Origin: Niastella sp. OAS944
GTDB lineage: Bacteria > Bacteroidota > Bacteroidia > Chitinophagales > Chitinophagaceae
Reading direction: 5' to 3'
Length of the DNA: 64,000 nucleotides
NCBI GenBank assembly: GCA_024809215.1
Contig: JANUBW010000010.1
Coordinates: 124,001 to 188,000, forward strand
Every line of letters begins with the position of its first letter. The first letter of the stretch is position 1. The translations under genes and the position numbers were made by a program. The notes beneath the pieces were generated by a model. The model saw only the letters and a program-made list of their open reading frames with translations. It did no database searches and was not told the origin of the DNA. Shown here in pieces: positions 18,671 through 28,417 of this stretch.

Positions 18671-19429
18671 ATGGAAGTTATAGTAGCATTGCTTACCCTT
18701 ATTTTACTGGAAGTTGTATTGGGTATTGATAATATCATCTTTATTTCAATAGTTACGGCCAGGCTGCCGGTAGATCAGCAAAAGAAAGGCAGAAGGGTAG
18801 GGTTATTACTTGCCATGGTAATGCGCCTGTTATTATTAACTGCTATTTCATGGGTACTTAAATTACAGGGCGATCTGTTCACCATATTTAATAATGGTAT
18901 TTCTACCAAAGACCTCATTCTCATTTGTGGTGGTTTGTTTCTCCTTTATAAAAGCGCCGCTGAAATTTACCATAAGATGGAAGGGGAAGAAGGCGATAAA
19001 TCGAAAGAAATAAAAGTAACCGGTTTTAACAGCGCCATTGGTCAAATACTGGTGCTCGATCTGGTGTTTTCGGTTGATAGTATAATAACTGCAGTGGGTA
19101 TGGTTGAACAAGCCTGGGTAATGTATGTAGCAGTGGTTGTAAGTGTAGGTATTATGTTATTTGCTGCCGAACCGGTAAGCAAATTCGTAAATAAACATCC
19201 CGCCTTTAAAATGCTTGCCCTAAGCTTTTTATTACTCATCGGTTTTGCGCTTATTGGCGAAGGCCTGGGTTTACATATTCCTAAAGGATACATTTATTTC
19301 TCAATGGCTTTTGCGTTGGTGGTGGATGTTTTTCAAATGAGAATGAACCGGCCACGAAAAACCGATACCGTACACACGCGGGAGCACTATTTACCCGGTG
19401 ATGCTGAAAAAGTAAAGGACGGAATTTAA
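18671..19429 (+). CDS. TerC-family integral membrane protein
   Basis: A 252-residue inner-membrane protein of the TerC/Alx family, linked to metal (manganese, calcium) export or tellurite resistance in relatives. Seven to eight hydrophobic segments are visible. Conserved acidic signatures lie in the membrane: LEVVLGIDNIIF near residue 14 and VLDLVFSVDSI near residue 124, both with the Asp residues believed to bind metal. It appears to be a single gene with its own promoter. The C-terminal 25 residues are charged and cytoplasmic. The transported ion is unknown here. Confidence 0.92.
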   Translation: MEVIVALLTLILLEVVLGIDNIIFISIVTARLPVDQQKKGRRVGLLLAMVMRLLLLTAISWVLKLQGDLFTIFNNGISTKDLILICGGLFLLYKSAAEIYHKMEGEEGDKSKEIKVTGFNSAIGQILVLDLVFSVDSIITAVGMVEQAWVMYVAVVVSVGIMLFAAEPVSKFVNKHPAFKMLALSFLLLIGFALIGEGLGLHIPKGYIYFSMAFALVVDVFQMRMNRPRKTDTVHTREHYLPGDAEKVKDGI

Positions 19430-19520
19430 GCTGTTTTTAAGGAGCTTCTTAAAGTTTCGTTAATGAATTATAAGTGCTTACACGCTTTTTTTTGCCGGCA
19501 TATTGGGTTAAATTTGCGGC

Positions 19521-19871
19521 GTGAGATACCTCTTGATTATATGTTTATTATTCCTTCAATTTGCCACAGGCTTTACAGCTTCGGCAGAGGTGGCTTTGCC
19601 GGCTAAGGAAGTATCTCATAATAAAAAAGCGGCCTGTTTGTATGCCAATGATCTGTTGCAAGATCAGGCTGCGGAAGTTGTTCGCTCCATACAATTTAAT
19701 TGCATTGTTTTCAATGCACGCGAGCATCGCGATAATGAAGGATTGCTTTCGCTGGACCATCTGAGTGATAATATGGCCGGTGATCTTCATAAACGTATCA
19801 ATGATGCCGCTATTTCACACTGGACCCCTCTTGTACGGTTACTCTTATTTCCCAATCACTATTTCTGGTAA
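19521..19871 (+). CDS. Small secreted hypothetical protein, 116 aa
   Basis: The frame starts with GTG and encodes a signal peptide (about residues 1-23, hydrophobic core LLIICLLFLQFATGF, cleavage near ASA). The mature 93 residues have one pair of cysteines (in KKAACLYA and FNCIVF) that could form a disulphide in the periplasm. I do not recognise the family. A TAAATTTG -7 element at 19509-19516 lies so close to the GTG that the mRNA would be leaderless or nearly so; a start at a later codon is possible but would shorten the signal peptide. Confidence 0.55.
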   Translation: MRYLLIICLLFLQFATGFTASAEVALPAKEVSHNKKAACLYANDLLQDQAAEVVRSIQFNCIVFNAREHRDNEGLLSLDHLSDNMAGDLHKRINDAAISHWTPLVRLLLFPNHYFW

Positions 19872-19905
19872 TAACTGTTCACATAAATGAACAGAACAAT
19901 GTTTT

Positions 19906-19928
19906 TTAATGACCGCCACGGTCATTAA
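19906..19928. promoter_or_regulatory. Inverted repeat between two genes
   Basis: Perfect 9-bp arms TTAATGACC and GGTCATTAA (19906-19914, 19920-19928) with a 5-base loop, 30 bases before the next ATG. It could be an operator or a weak terminator. Confidence 0.45.
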
Positions 19929-19958
19929 TGTCATTCTATTACCTAAACTCTATACAAT

Positions 19959-20465
19959 ATGACCGATATTGGAATAGCACTATTGTTATTAGTGCCTATA
20001 GTGATTGTTATTATTATACTGAATAACGCAGCCAAACAGCGTAAAAAGAAGGTACAGAAAAAGATCAACGCCTTTGTTGCAGAAGCTACGCGGCAAACCG
20101 GTATCACCAATTATTTCCGCAAGCAGCTTACCCATCAAACAGTTATTATGGATGAAAGGAACAAAAAGCTGTTATTGATTGAGCATAAAGAAGAAGCATT
20201 TTCATTTACTGTATATCCATTGGATGCGGTAAAGAATGTGCTGGTGCTTAATGAAACAAGATCATTTATACCCGAAGGCAAGGGGCAAAAAAAGGAAAAT
20301 CTTACTACCCGTATCGGCCTTGAAATAAGTTTTAAAAAAGGCGATACCGATAAATTTATCACCCTGTACGATTACCTCGTACACAATATTTACCAGATGC
20401 AGGAACTTGAAAAAGAGGCCCACGAATTGCGCGATAAAATTGAAAAGGCAAGGAACGGTAACTAA
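19959..20465 (+). CDS. Membrane-anchored hypothetical protein, 168 aa
   Basis: A single N-terminal membrane helix (about residues 4-23) is followed by a strongly basic stretch (AAKQRKKKVQKK), placing the rest in the cytoplasm. Residues 30-150 look like an alpha/beta domain, ending in a charged helix (ELEKEAHELRDKIEKA) likely to be a coiled coil. I do not know the family. It lies 27 bases before the CPA2 antiporter gene on the same strand and may be its partner, but this is inferred from spacing only. Confidence 0.65.
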   Translation: MTDIGIALLLLVPIVIVIIILNNAAKQRKKKVQKKINAFVAEATRQTGITNYFRKQLTHQTVIMDERNKKLLLIEHKEEAFSFTVYPLDAVKNVLVLNETRSFIPEGKGQKKENLTTRIGLEISFKKGDTDKFITLYDYLVHNIYQMQELEKEAHELRDKIEKARNGN

Positions 20466-20492
20466 GGTGATCATTTTTTAAAGCACTCCACT

Positions 20493-22703
20493 ATGGGACA
20501 CTTACCCGATCTTATTTCTGACCTGGCCCTGATACTGGGCGCGGCAGCAATCAGTACCCTGATATTCAAGCGGCTTAAACAACCGCTTGTTTTAGGGTAC
20601 ATTATTGCCGGTTTTTTGGTAGGGCCTTATTTTAATTTTATTCCTACCGTTGTTGATAAAGAGAACATTGAAACGCTGGCCGAAATAGGCGTTATCTTTT
20701 TATTGTTCAGTTTGGGCCTCGAGTTCAGTTTTAAAAAGTTGATCAGGGTAGGAGGTTCCGCTTCCATAACGGCGCTGGTAGAAATTGTTTTTATTACTGT
20801 GGCCGGTTTCTTTTTAGGGCAGCTAATGGGCTGGAGCACCATGGACAGTCTGTTCCTGGGCGGTATGCTGGCCAGTTCATCAACTACCATCATATTACGT
20901 GCATTTGATGAGCTGGGCTTAAAAACAAAGGCCTTTGCCGGTATTGTATTTGGCGTGCTGATCGTGGAAGATATTGTGGTCATTCTGTTGATGGTATTAC
21001 TTTCAACCGTTGCCGTAACGCGGGTATTTCAGGGTGCAGAAATGTTACTCACTATACTCGAGCTTATGTTCTTTTTAGTGTTGTGGTTTACCAGCGGCAT
21101 TTTTGTGCTGCCCACTTTGCTGAAAAAAGCGCAGCGCATTATGACCGATGAAATTCTGCTAATACTTTCATTGGCGCTTTGTTTGGGAATGGTGGTGCTG
21201 GCAACCGTAGTTGGTTTTTCGGCAGAACTGGGCGCCTTTGTAATGGGTTCTATAATTGCAGAAACAACATCGGCCGAAAAGATAGAGCATTTATTAAAAC
21301 CGGTGAAAGACCTGTTTGGCGCTATCTTTTTTACTTCGGTGGGTATGATGATAGATCCGGCAAACATGGTTACTTATGCAACGCCTGTTTTATTTGTTAC
21401 CTTACTTACCCTGTTTGGTAAATTGTTCAGCACCACCCTTGGCGCGGTTATTTCCGGACAACCATTAAAGCAATCTATACAGGTGGGTATGAGTATGGCG
21501 CAAATTGGTGAATTTGCATTTATAGTTGCCACCCTGGGTTTGTCGTTAGGTGTTACTTCTGCTTTTCTTTTTCCTGTGGCGGTGGGAGCTTCGGCTATTA
21601 CAACGTTCACTACACCCTATCTTATTAAATTATCGGGGCCATTATATCATTGGTTAGAAAAGGTGATACCGGCAGGTGTTATACGCCGTATAAATAAATA
21701 CAGTACCGAAACAAAGACTGTTACTCATACCAGTGAGTGGCGAAAGTTCATTCGGTCAACGGTTATCAACGGTGTGCTCATGAGCATTATCATTATCGCC
21801 ATCATTGTATTCTCTTCGCAATATGTTGAACCCTGGATAAATAAGAATGGCAATTCACTTCTGTTGAAAGCAGGCGCTTGTTTGTTAACCCTGTTGATCT
21901 TAAGTCCGTTCCTGTGGGCGCTGGCTATCAGAACGCCGGCAGGAGCTTATAAGACCATGAAAGAAGACCTGCATTTCAGACGCATTTTTTTCGTGGTGCA
22001 ATTGATAAGACTGGCGCTGGTTGCTTTTTTTGTGGGCTTTTTGTTACACCGTTTTTTCAATTTGTACACCGGTATTGTATTTACCGGGGTAACGCTTTTC
22101 TTACTTATTGCTTTTTCAAAAAAGATCCAGGCTTTGTACGGAAAGCTGGAACGCCGTTTTGTTTCGAACCTGAATGAGCGCGAAACAGAACATTCAAGGT
22201 TGAACCGAACAGAGTTGGCGCCCTGGGATGCGCATATAGTTCCGGTAACGGTACCCGCCAGGGCCGCCTGTGTTGGCAAAACCCTGAATGAACTGAAATG
22301 GCGGGAAATGATTGGCGTAAATGTCGTAATGATAAAACGCGACGATCATCAAATTGCAGTACCCGGCCGGGAACAAATTGTTTACCCCAACGATGTGTTA
22401 TTGGTGCTGGGCACCGATCATCAGATACAGCGGTTATCAGTATTGATACGGGCGGAACCTGAGCTGGATTCGCAGGGCATAGGCGATGTGGCCTTGTATA
22501 ATTACTATATCTCTGAAACAAATATTCTGAAAGGGAAAACCATTAGGCATTCGGGTTTGCGTGAGCAGGCCAATGCGCTGGTAGTTGGTATAGAACGGAA
22601 AAACGACCGCATCTTAAATCCGGAGTCGGATACGGTGCTGGAGGCAAACGATAACCTGTTCATTGTTGGCGACCCAAAAAGGATAAAAGAATTGCTTGCG
22701 TAA
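20493..22703 (+). CDS. CPA2-family cation:proton antiporter with two TrkA-C domains
   Basis: A 736-residue KefB-like transporter. About twelve to thirteen membrane helices cover residues 1-390, with conserved segments GVIFLLFSLGLEFS, LASSSTTIIL and FGVLIVEDIVVILLM, and two or three further helices at 420-560. The cytoplasmic tail has two RCK_C (TrkA-C) domains at about 585-660 and 665-736; the NAD-binding RCK_N domain is absent. Such proteins exchange potassium or sodium for protons and sense ligands through the tail. It follows the 168-aa membrane-anchored protein and precedes the sigma-factor locus by about 80 bases. Confidence 0.93.
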   Translation: MGHLPDLISDLALILGAAAISTLIFKRLKQPLVLGYIIAGFLVGPYFNFIPTVVDKENIETLAEIGVIFLLFSLGLEFSFKKLIRVGGSASITALVEIVFITVAGFFLGQLMGWSTMDSLFLGGMLASSSTTIILRAFDELGLKTKAFAGIVFGVLIVEDIVVILLMVLLSTVAVTRVFQGAEMLLTILELMFFLVLWFTSGIFVLPTLLKKAQRIMTDEILLILSLALCLGMVVLATVVGFSAELGAFVMGSIIAETTSAEKIEHLLKPVKDLFGAIFFTSVGMMIDPANMVTYATPVLFVTLLTLFGKLFSTTLGAVISGQPLKQSIQVGMSMAQIGEFAFIVATLGLSLGVTSAFLFPVAVGASAITTFTTPYLIKLSGPLYHWLEKVIPAGVIRRINKYSTETKTVTHTSEWRKFIRSTVINGVLMSIIIIAIIVFSSQYVEPWINKNGNSLLLKAGACLLTLLILSPFLWALAIRTPAGAYKTMKEDLHFRRIFFVVQLIRLALVAFFVGFLLHRFFNLYTGIVFTGVTLFLLIAFSKKIQALYGKLERRFVSNLNERETEHSRLNRTELAPWDAHIVPVTVPARAACVGKTLNELKWREMIGVNVVMIKRDDHQIAVPGREQIVYPNDVLLVLGTDHQIQRLSVLIRAEPELDSQGIGDVALYNYYISETNILKGKTIRHSGLREQANALVVGIERKNDRILNPESDTVLEANDNLFIVGDPKRIKELLA

Positions 22704-22786
22704 TTAAACAGCAGGACAAAGCAGGATGCTGCATATTTAAATTGTTATAGTTTGCAGGTGTTCAGCCTAAAGCTTTGAGCCTAGCA

Positions 22787-23350
22787 ATGCCATATGATGA
22801 GCAACAACTGCTTGTGCAGATAGCACAGAGTAATGAAAAAGCATTTCATGCCCTGTATCAGCAGTATTTTGCAAAAGTGTATGCCATGTCGTTGCACTAT
22901 ATGCCCGATGTGTTCAGGGCGCAGGATATGGTGCAGGAAGTATTTGGCCGGGTATGGCAACACCGGAATGAATTACCAAACATCAGGCATTTTGAAAGCT
23001 GGATCATTACCGTTACCCGCAACCTCCTTATCAACGAACTTCGAAAATTATATCCCCCCGGCTGGCAGCCACAGGATACGGAAAATGCCGATCCGCAAAA
23101 AACACTGGAGTACCGCGAACTGGAAAACCTGTTAAAACAGGCCATTGGCAAATTGAGTGCCCGGCAACAGGAAGTATACCGGTTAAGCCGGGTAGAAGGT
23201 TTTTCGCATAAAGAAATTGCCCGGCAGCTGGGCATTTCAATAGACGTTAGCCGCGAACACCTCAGCAAAGCGCTGCATAACATCCGTTCTTTCCTGCTCG
23301 AAGAATATGGCCTGGTTGGGTTGATGGCCGTTCTTACCCTGCTTACATAA
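22787..23350 (+). CDS. ECF-type RNA polymerase sigma factor
   Basis: A sigma-70 family factor of about 187 residues. Region 2 is visible (ALYQQYFAKVYAMS to VYRLSR's upstream part, with DMVQEVFGRVW), and region 4 has the helix-turn-helix FSHKEIARQLGISIDVSREH. A hydrophobic tail (GLVGLMAVLTLL) ends the protein, as in many Bacteroidota SusCD-linked factors. The frame allows a TTG start at 22775, but the ATG at 22787 fits homologues. It is the first gene of a sigma - FecR - SusC - SusD locus and should direct transcription of that receptor pair when released by the anti-sigma factor. Confidence 0.93.
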   Translation: MPYDEQQLLVQIAQSNEKAFHALYQQYFAKVYAMSLHYMPDVFRAQDMVQEVFGRVWQHRNELPNIRHFESWIITVTRNLLINELRKLYPPGWQPQDTENADPQKTLEYRELENLLKQAIGKLSARQQEVYRLSRVEGFSHKEIARQLGISIDVSREHLSKALHNIRSFLLEEYGLVGLMAVLTLLT

Positions 23351-23415
23351 TTTTTTTTCAGGCACACCCCACACCCGTCTTTGTTCTGTGTCTACAAGGG
23401 TATATACCACTTTCA

Positions 23416-24624
23416 ATGAATTTTAAACAGTTACTCGACGATTACCGGAATGGTAAAATGAATGCGGAGCAACGGGCGGCTTTTGAGCAGCTTTTGCATA
23501 GCATGGAGGCGGAACAACCGCACCTGCATGATTCACTTGTGCAGGTGCAACCGGTAGCTGCCGAAGAAACACGGGAGTACCTGTATGAACGCATTAAGGA
23601 AAACTATATAACAGAAAAACCGGTGGGAAGGGTACATCTTTTACTCAATCCCTGGCTTCGATATGCCGCGGCTATTGTTTTAACAGCAGGCATTATTGCA
23701 TACTTCTGGAAGACTGAAGCCAAAAAAGAAACAACGGTTGCTGCTACCAGTAAACAACCGCGCACCGATGTTGAACCGGGCCGTGAAGGCGCCATACTTA
23801 CGCTGGCCGATGGCCGCCAGCTGGTGCTCGATAGTTTAGGTAACGGTATCGTTGCCACCCAAAATGGCGCAAAAGTCGTTTTGAGCAGCGGAGCGCTTAC
23901 TTACGATCAAAACGGCGAAACCGCCGGCAACAGTATATATAATACCATGCATACGCCCAGGGGCCGGCAGTTTCAACTGGTATTGCCCGATGGTACCAAA
24001 GTTTGGCTAAACGCGGCCAGCTCTATAAAATATCCCATCCAATTCATAGGTGATGAAAGAAGAGTAGAGATCAAAGGAGAAGCATATTTCGAAGTGGTGA
24101 AGAATGCCCAAATGCCATTTGTAGTTACAGTTCCCCAGGGAGGCGAGGTAAAAGTACTAGGCACCCACTTTAATATTAATGCATATGATGATGAACCTGC
24201 TATCAAGACTACGTTGCTGGAGGGGGCGGTGAAGGTGGTGACACCGGCAATCGTCAATCGGCAATCGGCAATGGAGGCTGAACGTGCAGTTGTCTTAAAG
24301 CCTGGTGAGCAGGCTGCAATAGCGGCGTACTCACCACTCAACACTCACCATTCACCACTCACCATTGACCATTCACCCAACCTTGATCAGGTAATGGCCT
24401 GGAAGAACGGGTTATTCAATTTTAATGGCTATAATATAAAAGCGGTGATGCGCGAAATAGGCCGTTGGTACGATCTGGATATTGTTTATGAAGCCGAGCC
24501 GGAACCAGAGGAAGTGATGGGCGAGTTGCAACGAAACCTAACGCTTTCGCAGGTAATGAAAATATTGCAAAAAATAAATGTAAAGTATAGAATAGAAGGA
24601 AAACAATTGATAGTAACGAAGTAA
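23416..24624 (+). CDS. FecR-family anti-sigma factor
   Basis: A 402-residue inner-membrane regulator. The N-terminal 75 residues are the cytoplasmic sigma-binding part, a single membrane helix lies at about 77-96 (YAAAIVLTAGIIAYFW), and the periplasmic FecR domain covers about 175-285 (MHTPRGRQFQLVLPDGTKVW, then VWLNAAS and GEAYFEV). A C-terminal DUF4974 domain (about 335-402) ends the protein. The signal reaches it from the STN domain of the next gene's receptor. The linker before AWKNGLFNFNG contains translated 7-nt repeats at 24248-24275 and 24329-24377, an unusual intrusion into a coding region. Confidence 0.94.
   Translation: MNFKQLLDDYRNGKMNAEQRAAFEQLLHSMEAEQPHLHDSLVQVQPVAAEETREYLYERIKENYITEKPVGRVHLLLNPWLRYAAAIVLTAGIIAYFWKTEAKKETTVAATSKQPRTDVEPGREGAILTLADGRQLVLDSLGNGIVATQNGAKVVLSSGALTYDQNGETAGNSIYNTMHTPRGRQFQLVLPDGTKVWLNAASSIKYPIQFIGDERRVEIKGEAYFEVVKNAQMPFVVTVPQGGEVKVLGTHFNINAYDDEPAIKTTLLEGAVKVVTPAIVNRQSAMEAERAVVLKPGEQAAIAAYSPLNTHHSPLTIDHSPNLDQVMAWKNGLFNFNGYNIKAVMREIGRWYDLDIVYEAEPEPEEVMGELQRNLTLSQVMKILQKINVKYRIEGKQLIVTK
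24248..24377 (+). repeat. Two heptanucleotide repeat tracts inside the FecR gene
   Basis: Tract one: four units of CAATCGG type at 24248-24275. Tract two: seven units of ACTCACC/ATTCACC type at 24329-24377 (49 bp). They encode the linker residues around NRQSAM and HHSPLTIDHSP, outside conserved FecR blocks. Confidence 0.8.
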
Positions 24625-24643
24625 CAGTTACCTGAAATAAAAA

Positions 24644-24674
24644 ACCGGGTCCAGATTGGCGTCGGAAACCCGGT
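24644..24674 (+). promoter_or_regulatory. Hairpin between fecR and susC
   Basis: Arms ACCGGGT (24644-24650) and ACCCGGT (24668-24674), not followed by a T-run, so more likely an RNA-stability or attenuator element than a terminator. A second small inverted repeat (TGTTTG/CAAACA) follows near 24690. Confidence 0.4.
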
Positions 24675-24750
24675 GCTGTTCAGGCTAATTGTTTGTTGAC
24701 AAACACACCTGCCTACGGGCAGATTATTAACCAAACATTGTAACAAAGTT

Positions 24751-27700
24751 ATGAAATTTATTGCTTGCCCCCGGCTGGCCTGCCCCTGGCTGCACGCCGG
24801 TGTCCGGGGCATTATGCGCCAGCCTAAACTGCGGCTGGTGCGCCAAACCATCTTAGTTATGAAACTAACTTTGATCTTGCTAACTGCTCTCTTTTGTACT
24901 GCTTCTGCCAACGTTCTGTCGCAAACAGTAACCTACACTTCGGCCAATGCTACGGTTGAAGAAGTTATTACTGCTGTAAAAAAACAAACCGGGTATGTAT
25001 TTTTTTATCAAAAGAAAACTATTAAGGATGCCCGTAAAATAAACATCACGGCCAGCAACCTGCCGTTGAACGATTTTCTGTCACTGGCATTCAGAAACCA
25101 GCCTTTTAGCTGGTCAATCGAAAATCAAACCATCGTACTTGAAAAAGCATCTCCGCCTGTAGTTCAATTACCTGCTAATAATGTTACCGATAAACCAGCC
25201 GAAACCATCACTATAAAGTTGCTCGATGGGGGTGGTAACCCGCTCACAGGGGCTTCTGTATCTATCAAACAATCGGGCGGCACCGGCATCACCAATGCTG
25301 ATGGTATTGTTAAGCTGACTGTTTCGGCCGGCGATGTGCTGGTTATTTCATTTGTAGGTTATGAATCAAAAGAAATAAAGATCACCGAAGAGATCGTTAA
25401 ACAAGGATCGGTAACCGCTACGTTGCAACTGAAGCAATCTACACTCGACGATGTGGTGGTGGTAGGTTATGGCACCCAACGTAAAAGCGATGTAACCGGT
25501 TCTTTATCGCGGGTTACTGCCGAAACCATCACCGAAAGACCCGCGGTGAATGTGGCGCAGGCATTACAGGGAAAAGCTGCTGGCATGAACGTGGCTACCA
25601 ATATGAAACCCGGTGAAGTGCCTGCTATCAACATTCGCGGTGTTCGCTCACAGTATGCAATCAACGAGCCATTGTATGTGGTAGATGGAATGCCTATTGT
25701 AAATATCCTGGGTGTTACGTCTTTTTCTATAAGTGACCTCAACCCGAATGATATTTCATCTGTAGAGATCCTTAAAGACGCTTCTGCAACCGCCATTTAT
25801 GGATCGCGCGGCGCGAACGGCGTTATACTGATCACTACAAAGAGAGGAGCGAAAGGAAAGATGTCGCTTAATTTTAATTCAACGGTTTCTCTCGATAGTT
25901 ATCACCAGATGACCGACATGATGAATGCCGGCCAGTATATTGATCAATTGCGGTACGCGCTAATGAATGGCAGAAGATATCAGGCTGGCAATCCTGCAGA
26001 TCTCAATGTAGCGCCGGTGTACTGGTACCCCGATCCGAATTTGGACAAAGCAAATTTTCCGGCTTCCGGGGTCACTAATAATTACCCCGAACTGTTGGCG
26101 GCTACCATGAAAGGGTACGAATGGAATGCCGATGGTACGGTAAAAATGCGGTCAACTACCGATGCTGAAAAAGAAATGGGCTGGCCCGATCTGGTACCGG
26201 ATTATAATTCATCCAGAATTCCAACCTACGATTGGGAAGGCGCAGCAAAGCGCACGGGGGTAACGCAAAGCCATCAGATCGCTCTTTCTTCCGGCACTGA
26301 TGCCACCCGGTTATATATGTCGCTCGGTTATAACAAACAACTGGGTGTACAGCGCGATCAGGATTATCAACGTTTTACTTTAAACCTGAACGGCGATATA
26401 ACACCGGTGAAATGGTTTTCATTGGGCGTTTCATTGATCGGCTCCATGTCGAAACAAAATTATGGTATCACCGACAATACAGGCAATACCGGCGCCAAGG
26501 ACCTTTATGGAAGGGCTTTAAGCCAGTACCCCTGGGCAATGATCACAGACAGTGCCGGCGCATATGTGAGGAATGCCGGGGGCAACCTCACAAATTTTAA
26601 CCCGTTGATCGATATCGACCAGTCGCTCAATGAACGTCGTACCGCCTCCATCCTGTCTAACCTTAATGCAGAGGTGAAGTTCACCCCCTGGTTAAAATAC
26701 CGCATCAACTTCGGTGCGCAGGTGCGGAATTACAGGGACGGTGCATGGACCGGGCCTAACGCAACAGCACACCTGAGCGCCAAGGCAAATACAGCTAGTT
26801 ACGAACGGGATGAAAATTTCTCCTGGGTGGTTGAAAACCTGCTTTACATTGATAAGTCTTTTGGCAATAACCATAAGCTGGGTATAACCCTGCTGGAATC
26901 GGCCCAGAAATCACGACGCGAAAACACTGCCACCAGTGTAGGCGGTGTGGTGATCCCGTTAAGCCAATGGTATGACCTTGGTTCCAATGCTCAAGGCAAT
27001 CCCGGTATTGGCACCGGCTTTACTGAAAATACGCTGAGTTCCTTTATGGGAAGGATCAATTATTCCCTTATGAACAAATACCTGTTAACGGTTTCTGGCC
27101 GTTACGACGGTTCGTCGGTACTGGCGCCCGGGCATAAGTGGTCGTTCTTCCCATCGCTTGCATTCGCCTGGAAAATGCAGGAAGAAGCATTTCTTGCCAA
27201 TATTCCCTGGCTGAATGAGTTGAAACCCCGCATTGGTTATGGCGTAACCGGTAATTCTTCTGTAAAACCATACACCACTTCGGGCCCCTTGAGCCGTAAC
27301 AATTATGCGCTTGGCGCCACCCCTGCTATTGGCTATTTACCACAGACGGTTCAAAATCCCGACCTGAAATGGGAGAAAACAGCGCAAACAAACATTGGCA
27401 TTGATTTCACGGTGCTGGATAATCGTATCTCCGGCTCTGTTGAATATTATGTGCAAAATACTTCCGATCTGATATTTCAACGTACGCTGCCCGGCGTTTC
27501 GGGATATGTGGCCAAGATCATGAACATTGGCAAATCGAATAACAAAGGGGTTGAGATCACCCTGAATACCGTTAATATCAAGAGGGGCGATTTCAGCTGG
27601 AGTACAGAACTCACCTGGAGCCGGAATAAAGAAGAGATCGTAGAGCTGATAAACGGTAAGAACGATATCCTGGCTTCAAAGTGGTTTATCGGTCAGCCCT

Positions 27701-28392
27701 GGCAGGTATTTTATCAACTGCAAAGCGATGGCATCTGGGGCAGTAATTCGAAAGACCTGGCTGAAATGGCGCAGTTCAAAACGATCGGCGGCCTCGATTT
27801 CAAGCCTGGTACAGTAAAAGTAGTTGACCAGAATAATGACTACAAGATCGACCAGTCGGATTATGTGATCAGAGGTACGTCTCGCCCAAAATGGTATGGT
27901 GGTATTACCAATACATTCCGGTATAAAGGCCTTAGCTTAAGCTCGTTTATTTATGCACGTGTGGGGCAAACCTATTTTGGCGGCTATCCGGGTGTATTTG
28001 GAAGAAATGAAAGCGATGTGTGGAGCTGGAACAATCAGAGTGGCCGCTTTCCTCTGCCGGTATTGGGTGCCACGGGCATTACCAATGTATCTTCTGCCAT
28101 GCAATATAACGACGGATCGTTTGCTGTAGTTCGCAATATTTCCTTAACATATGATTTACCTGCCAAACTGATAGGGCGGGCTAAAATGAAAAGCCTGCAG
28201 TTGAATGTACAGGTGTTGAATCCGTTTATTTTCGGCGGCGACATAGTGAAATGGGGTATCAATCCCGATGATGAAACCAACTGGAGTTCGGAGTCGAGTG
28301 CCAATTCATTTACTACTTCCCCAATGGGCGGTATTAACAACAATACAGTGCTGCCGCGCAGCATTGTATTTGGGTTACGGGCAGGATTTTAA
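24751..28392 (+). CDS. SusC/RagA TonB-dependent receptor with STN signalling domain
   Basis: A 1213-residue outer-membrane transporter. After an export signal (hydrophobic core near residues 38-52) comes an STN domain (about 57-130), which talks to FecR, a CarboxypepD_reg-like barrel (150-225), the SusC signature DDVVVVGYGTQRKSDVTGS (from residue 229), the plug (245-370) and a 22-stranded barrel. It imports oligosaccharides handed over by SusD, using TonB energy. The start may be the later ATG at 24814 or 24859, since the first 36 residues do not look like a signal. It lies 26 bases before the SusD gene. Confidence 0.95.
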   Translation: MKFIACPRLACPWLHAGVRGIMRQPKLRLVRQTILVMKLTLILLTALFCTASANVLSQTVTYTSANATVEEVITAVKKQTGYVFFYQKKTIKDARKINITASNLPLNDFLSLAFRNQPFSWSIENQTIVLEKASPPVVQLPANNVTDKPAETITIKLLDGGGNPLTGASVSIKQSGGTGITNADGIVKLTVSAGDVLVISFVGYESKEIKITEEIVKQGSVTATLQLKQSTLDDVVVVGYGTQRKSDVTGSLSRVTAETITERPAVNVAQALQGKAAGMNVATNMKPGEVPAINIRGVRSQYAINEPLYVVDGMPIVNILGVTSFSISDLNPNDISSVEILKDASATAIYGSRGANGVILITTKRGAKGKMSLNFNSTVSLDSYHQMTDMMNAGQYIDQLRYALMNGRRYQAGNPADLNVAPVYWYPDPNLDKANFPASGVTNNYPELLAATMKGYEWNADGTVKMRSTTDAEKEMGWPDLVPDYNSSRIPTYDWEGAAKRTGVTQSHQIALSSGTDATRLYMSLGYNKQLGVQRDQDYQRFTLNLNGDITPVKWFSLGVSLIGSMSKQNYGITDNTGNTGAKDLYGRALSQYPWAMITDSAGAYVRNAGGNLTNFNPLIDIDQSLNERRTASILSNLNAEVKFTPWLKYRINFGAQVRNYRDGAWTGPNATAHLSAKANTASYERDENFSWVVENLLYIDKSFGNNHKLGITLLESAQKSRRENTATSVGGVVIPLSQWYDLGSNAQGNPGIGTGFTENTLSSFMGRINYSLMNKYLLTVSGRYDGSSVLAPGHKWSFFPSLAFAWKMQEEAFLANIPWLNELKPRIGYGVTGNSSVKPYTTSGPLSRNNYALGATPAIGYLPQTVQNPDLKWEKTAQTNIGIDFTVLDNRISGSVEYYVQNTSDLIFQRTLPGVSGYVAKIMNIGKSNNKGVEITLNTVNIKRGDFSWSTELTWSRNKEEIVELINGKNDILASKWFIGQPWQVFYQLQSDGIWGSNSKDLAEMAQFKTIGGLDFKPGTVKVVDQNNDYKIDQSDYVIRGTSRPKWYGGITNTFRYKGLSLSSFIYARVGQTYFGGYPGVFGRNESDVWSWNNQSGRFPLPVLGATGITNVSSAMQYNDGSFAVVRNISLTYDLPAKLIGRAKMKSLQLNVQVLNPFIFGGDIVKWGINPDDETNWSSESSANSFTTSPMGGINNNTVLPRSIVFGLRAGF

Positions 28393-28417
28393 TTCATTAA
28401 CGATTTGAAAATAGCAT

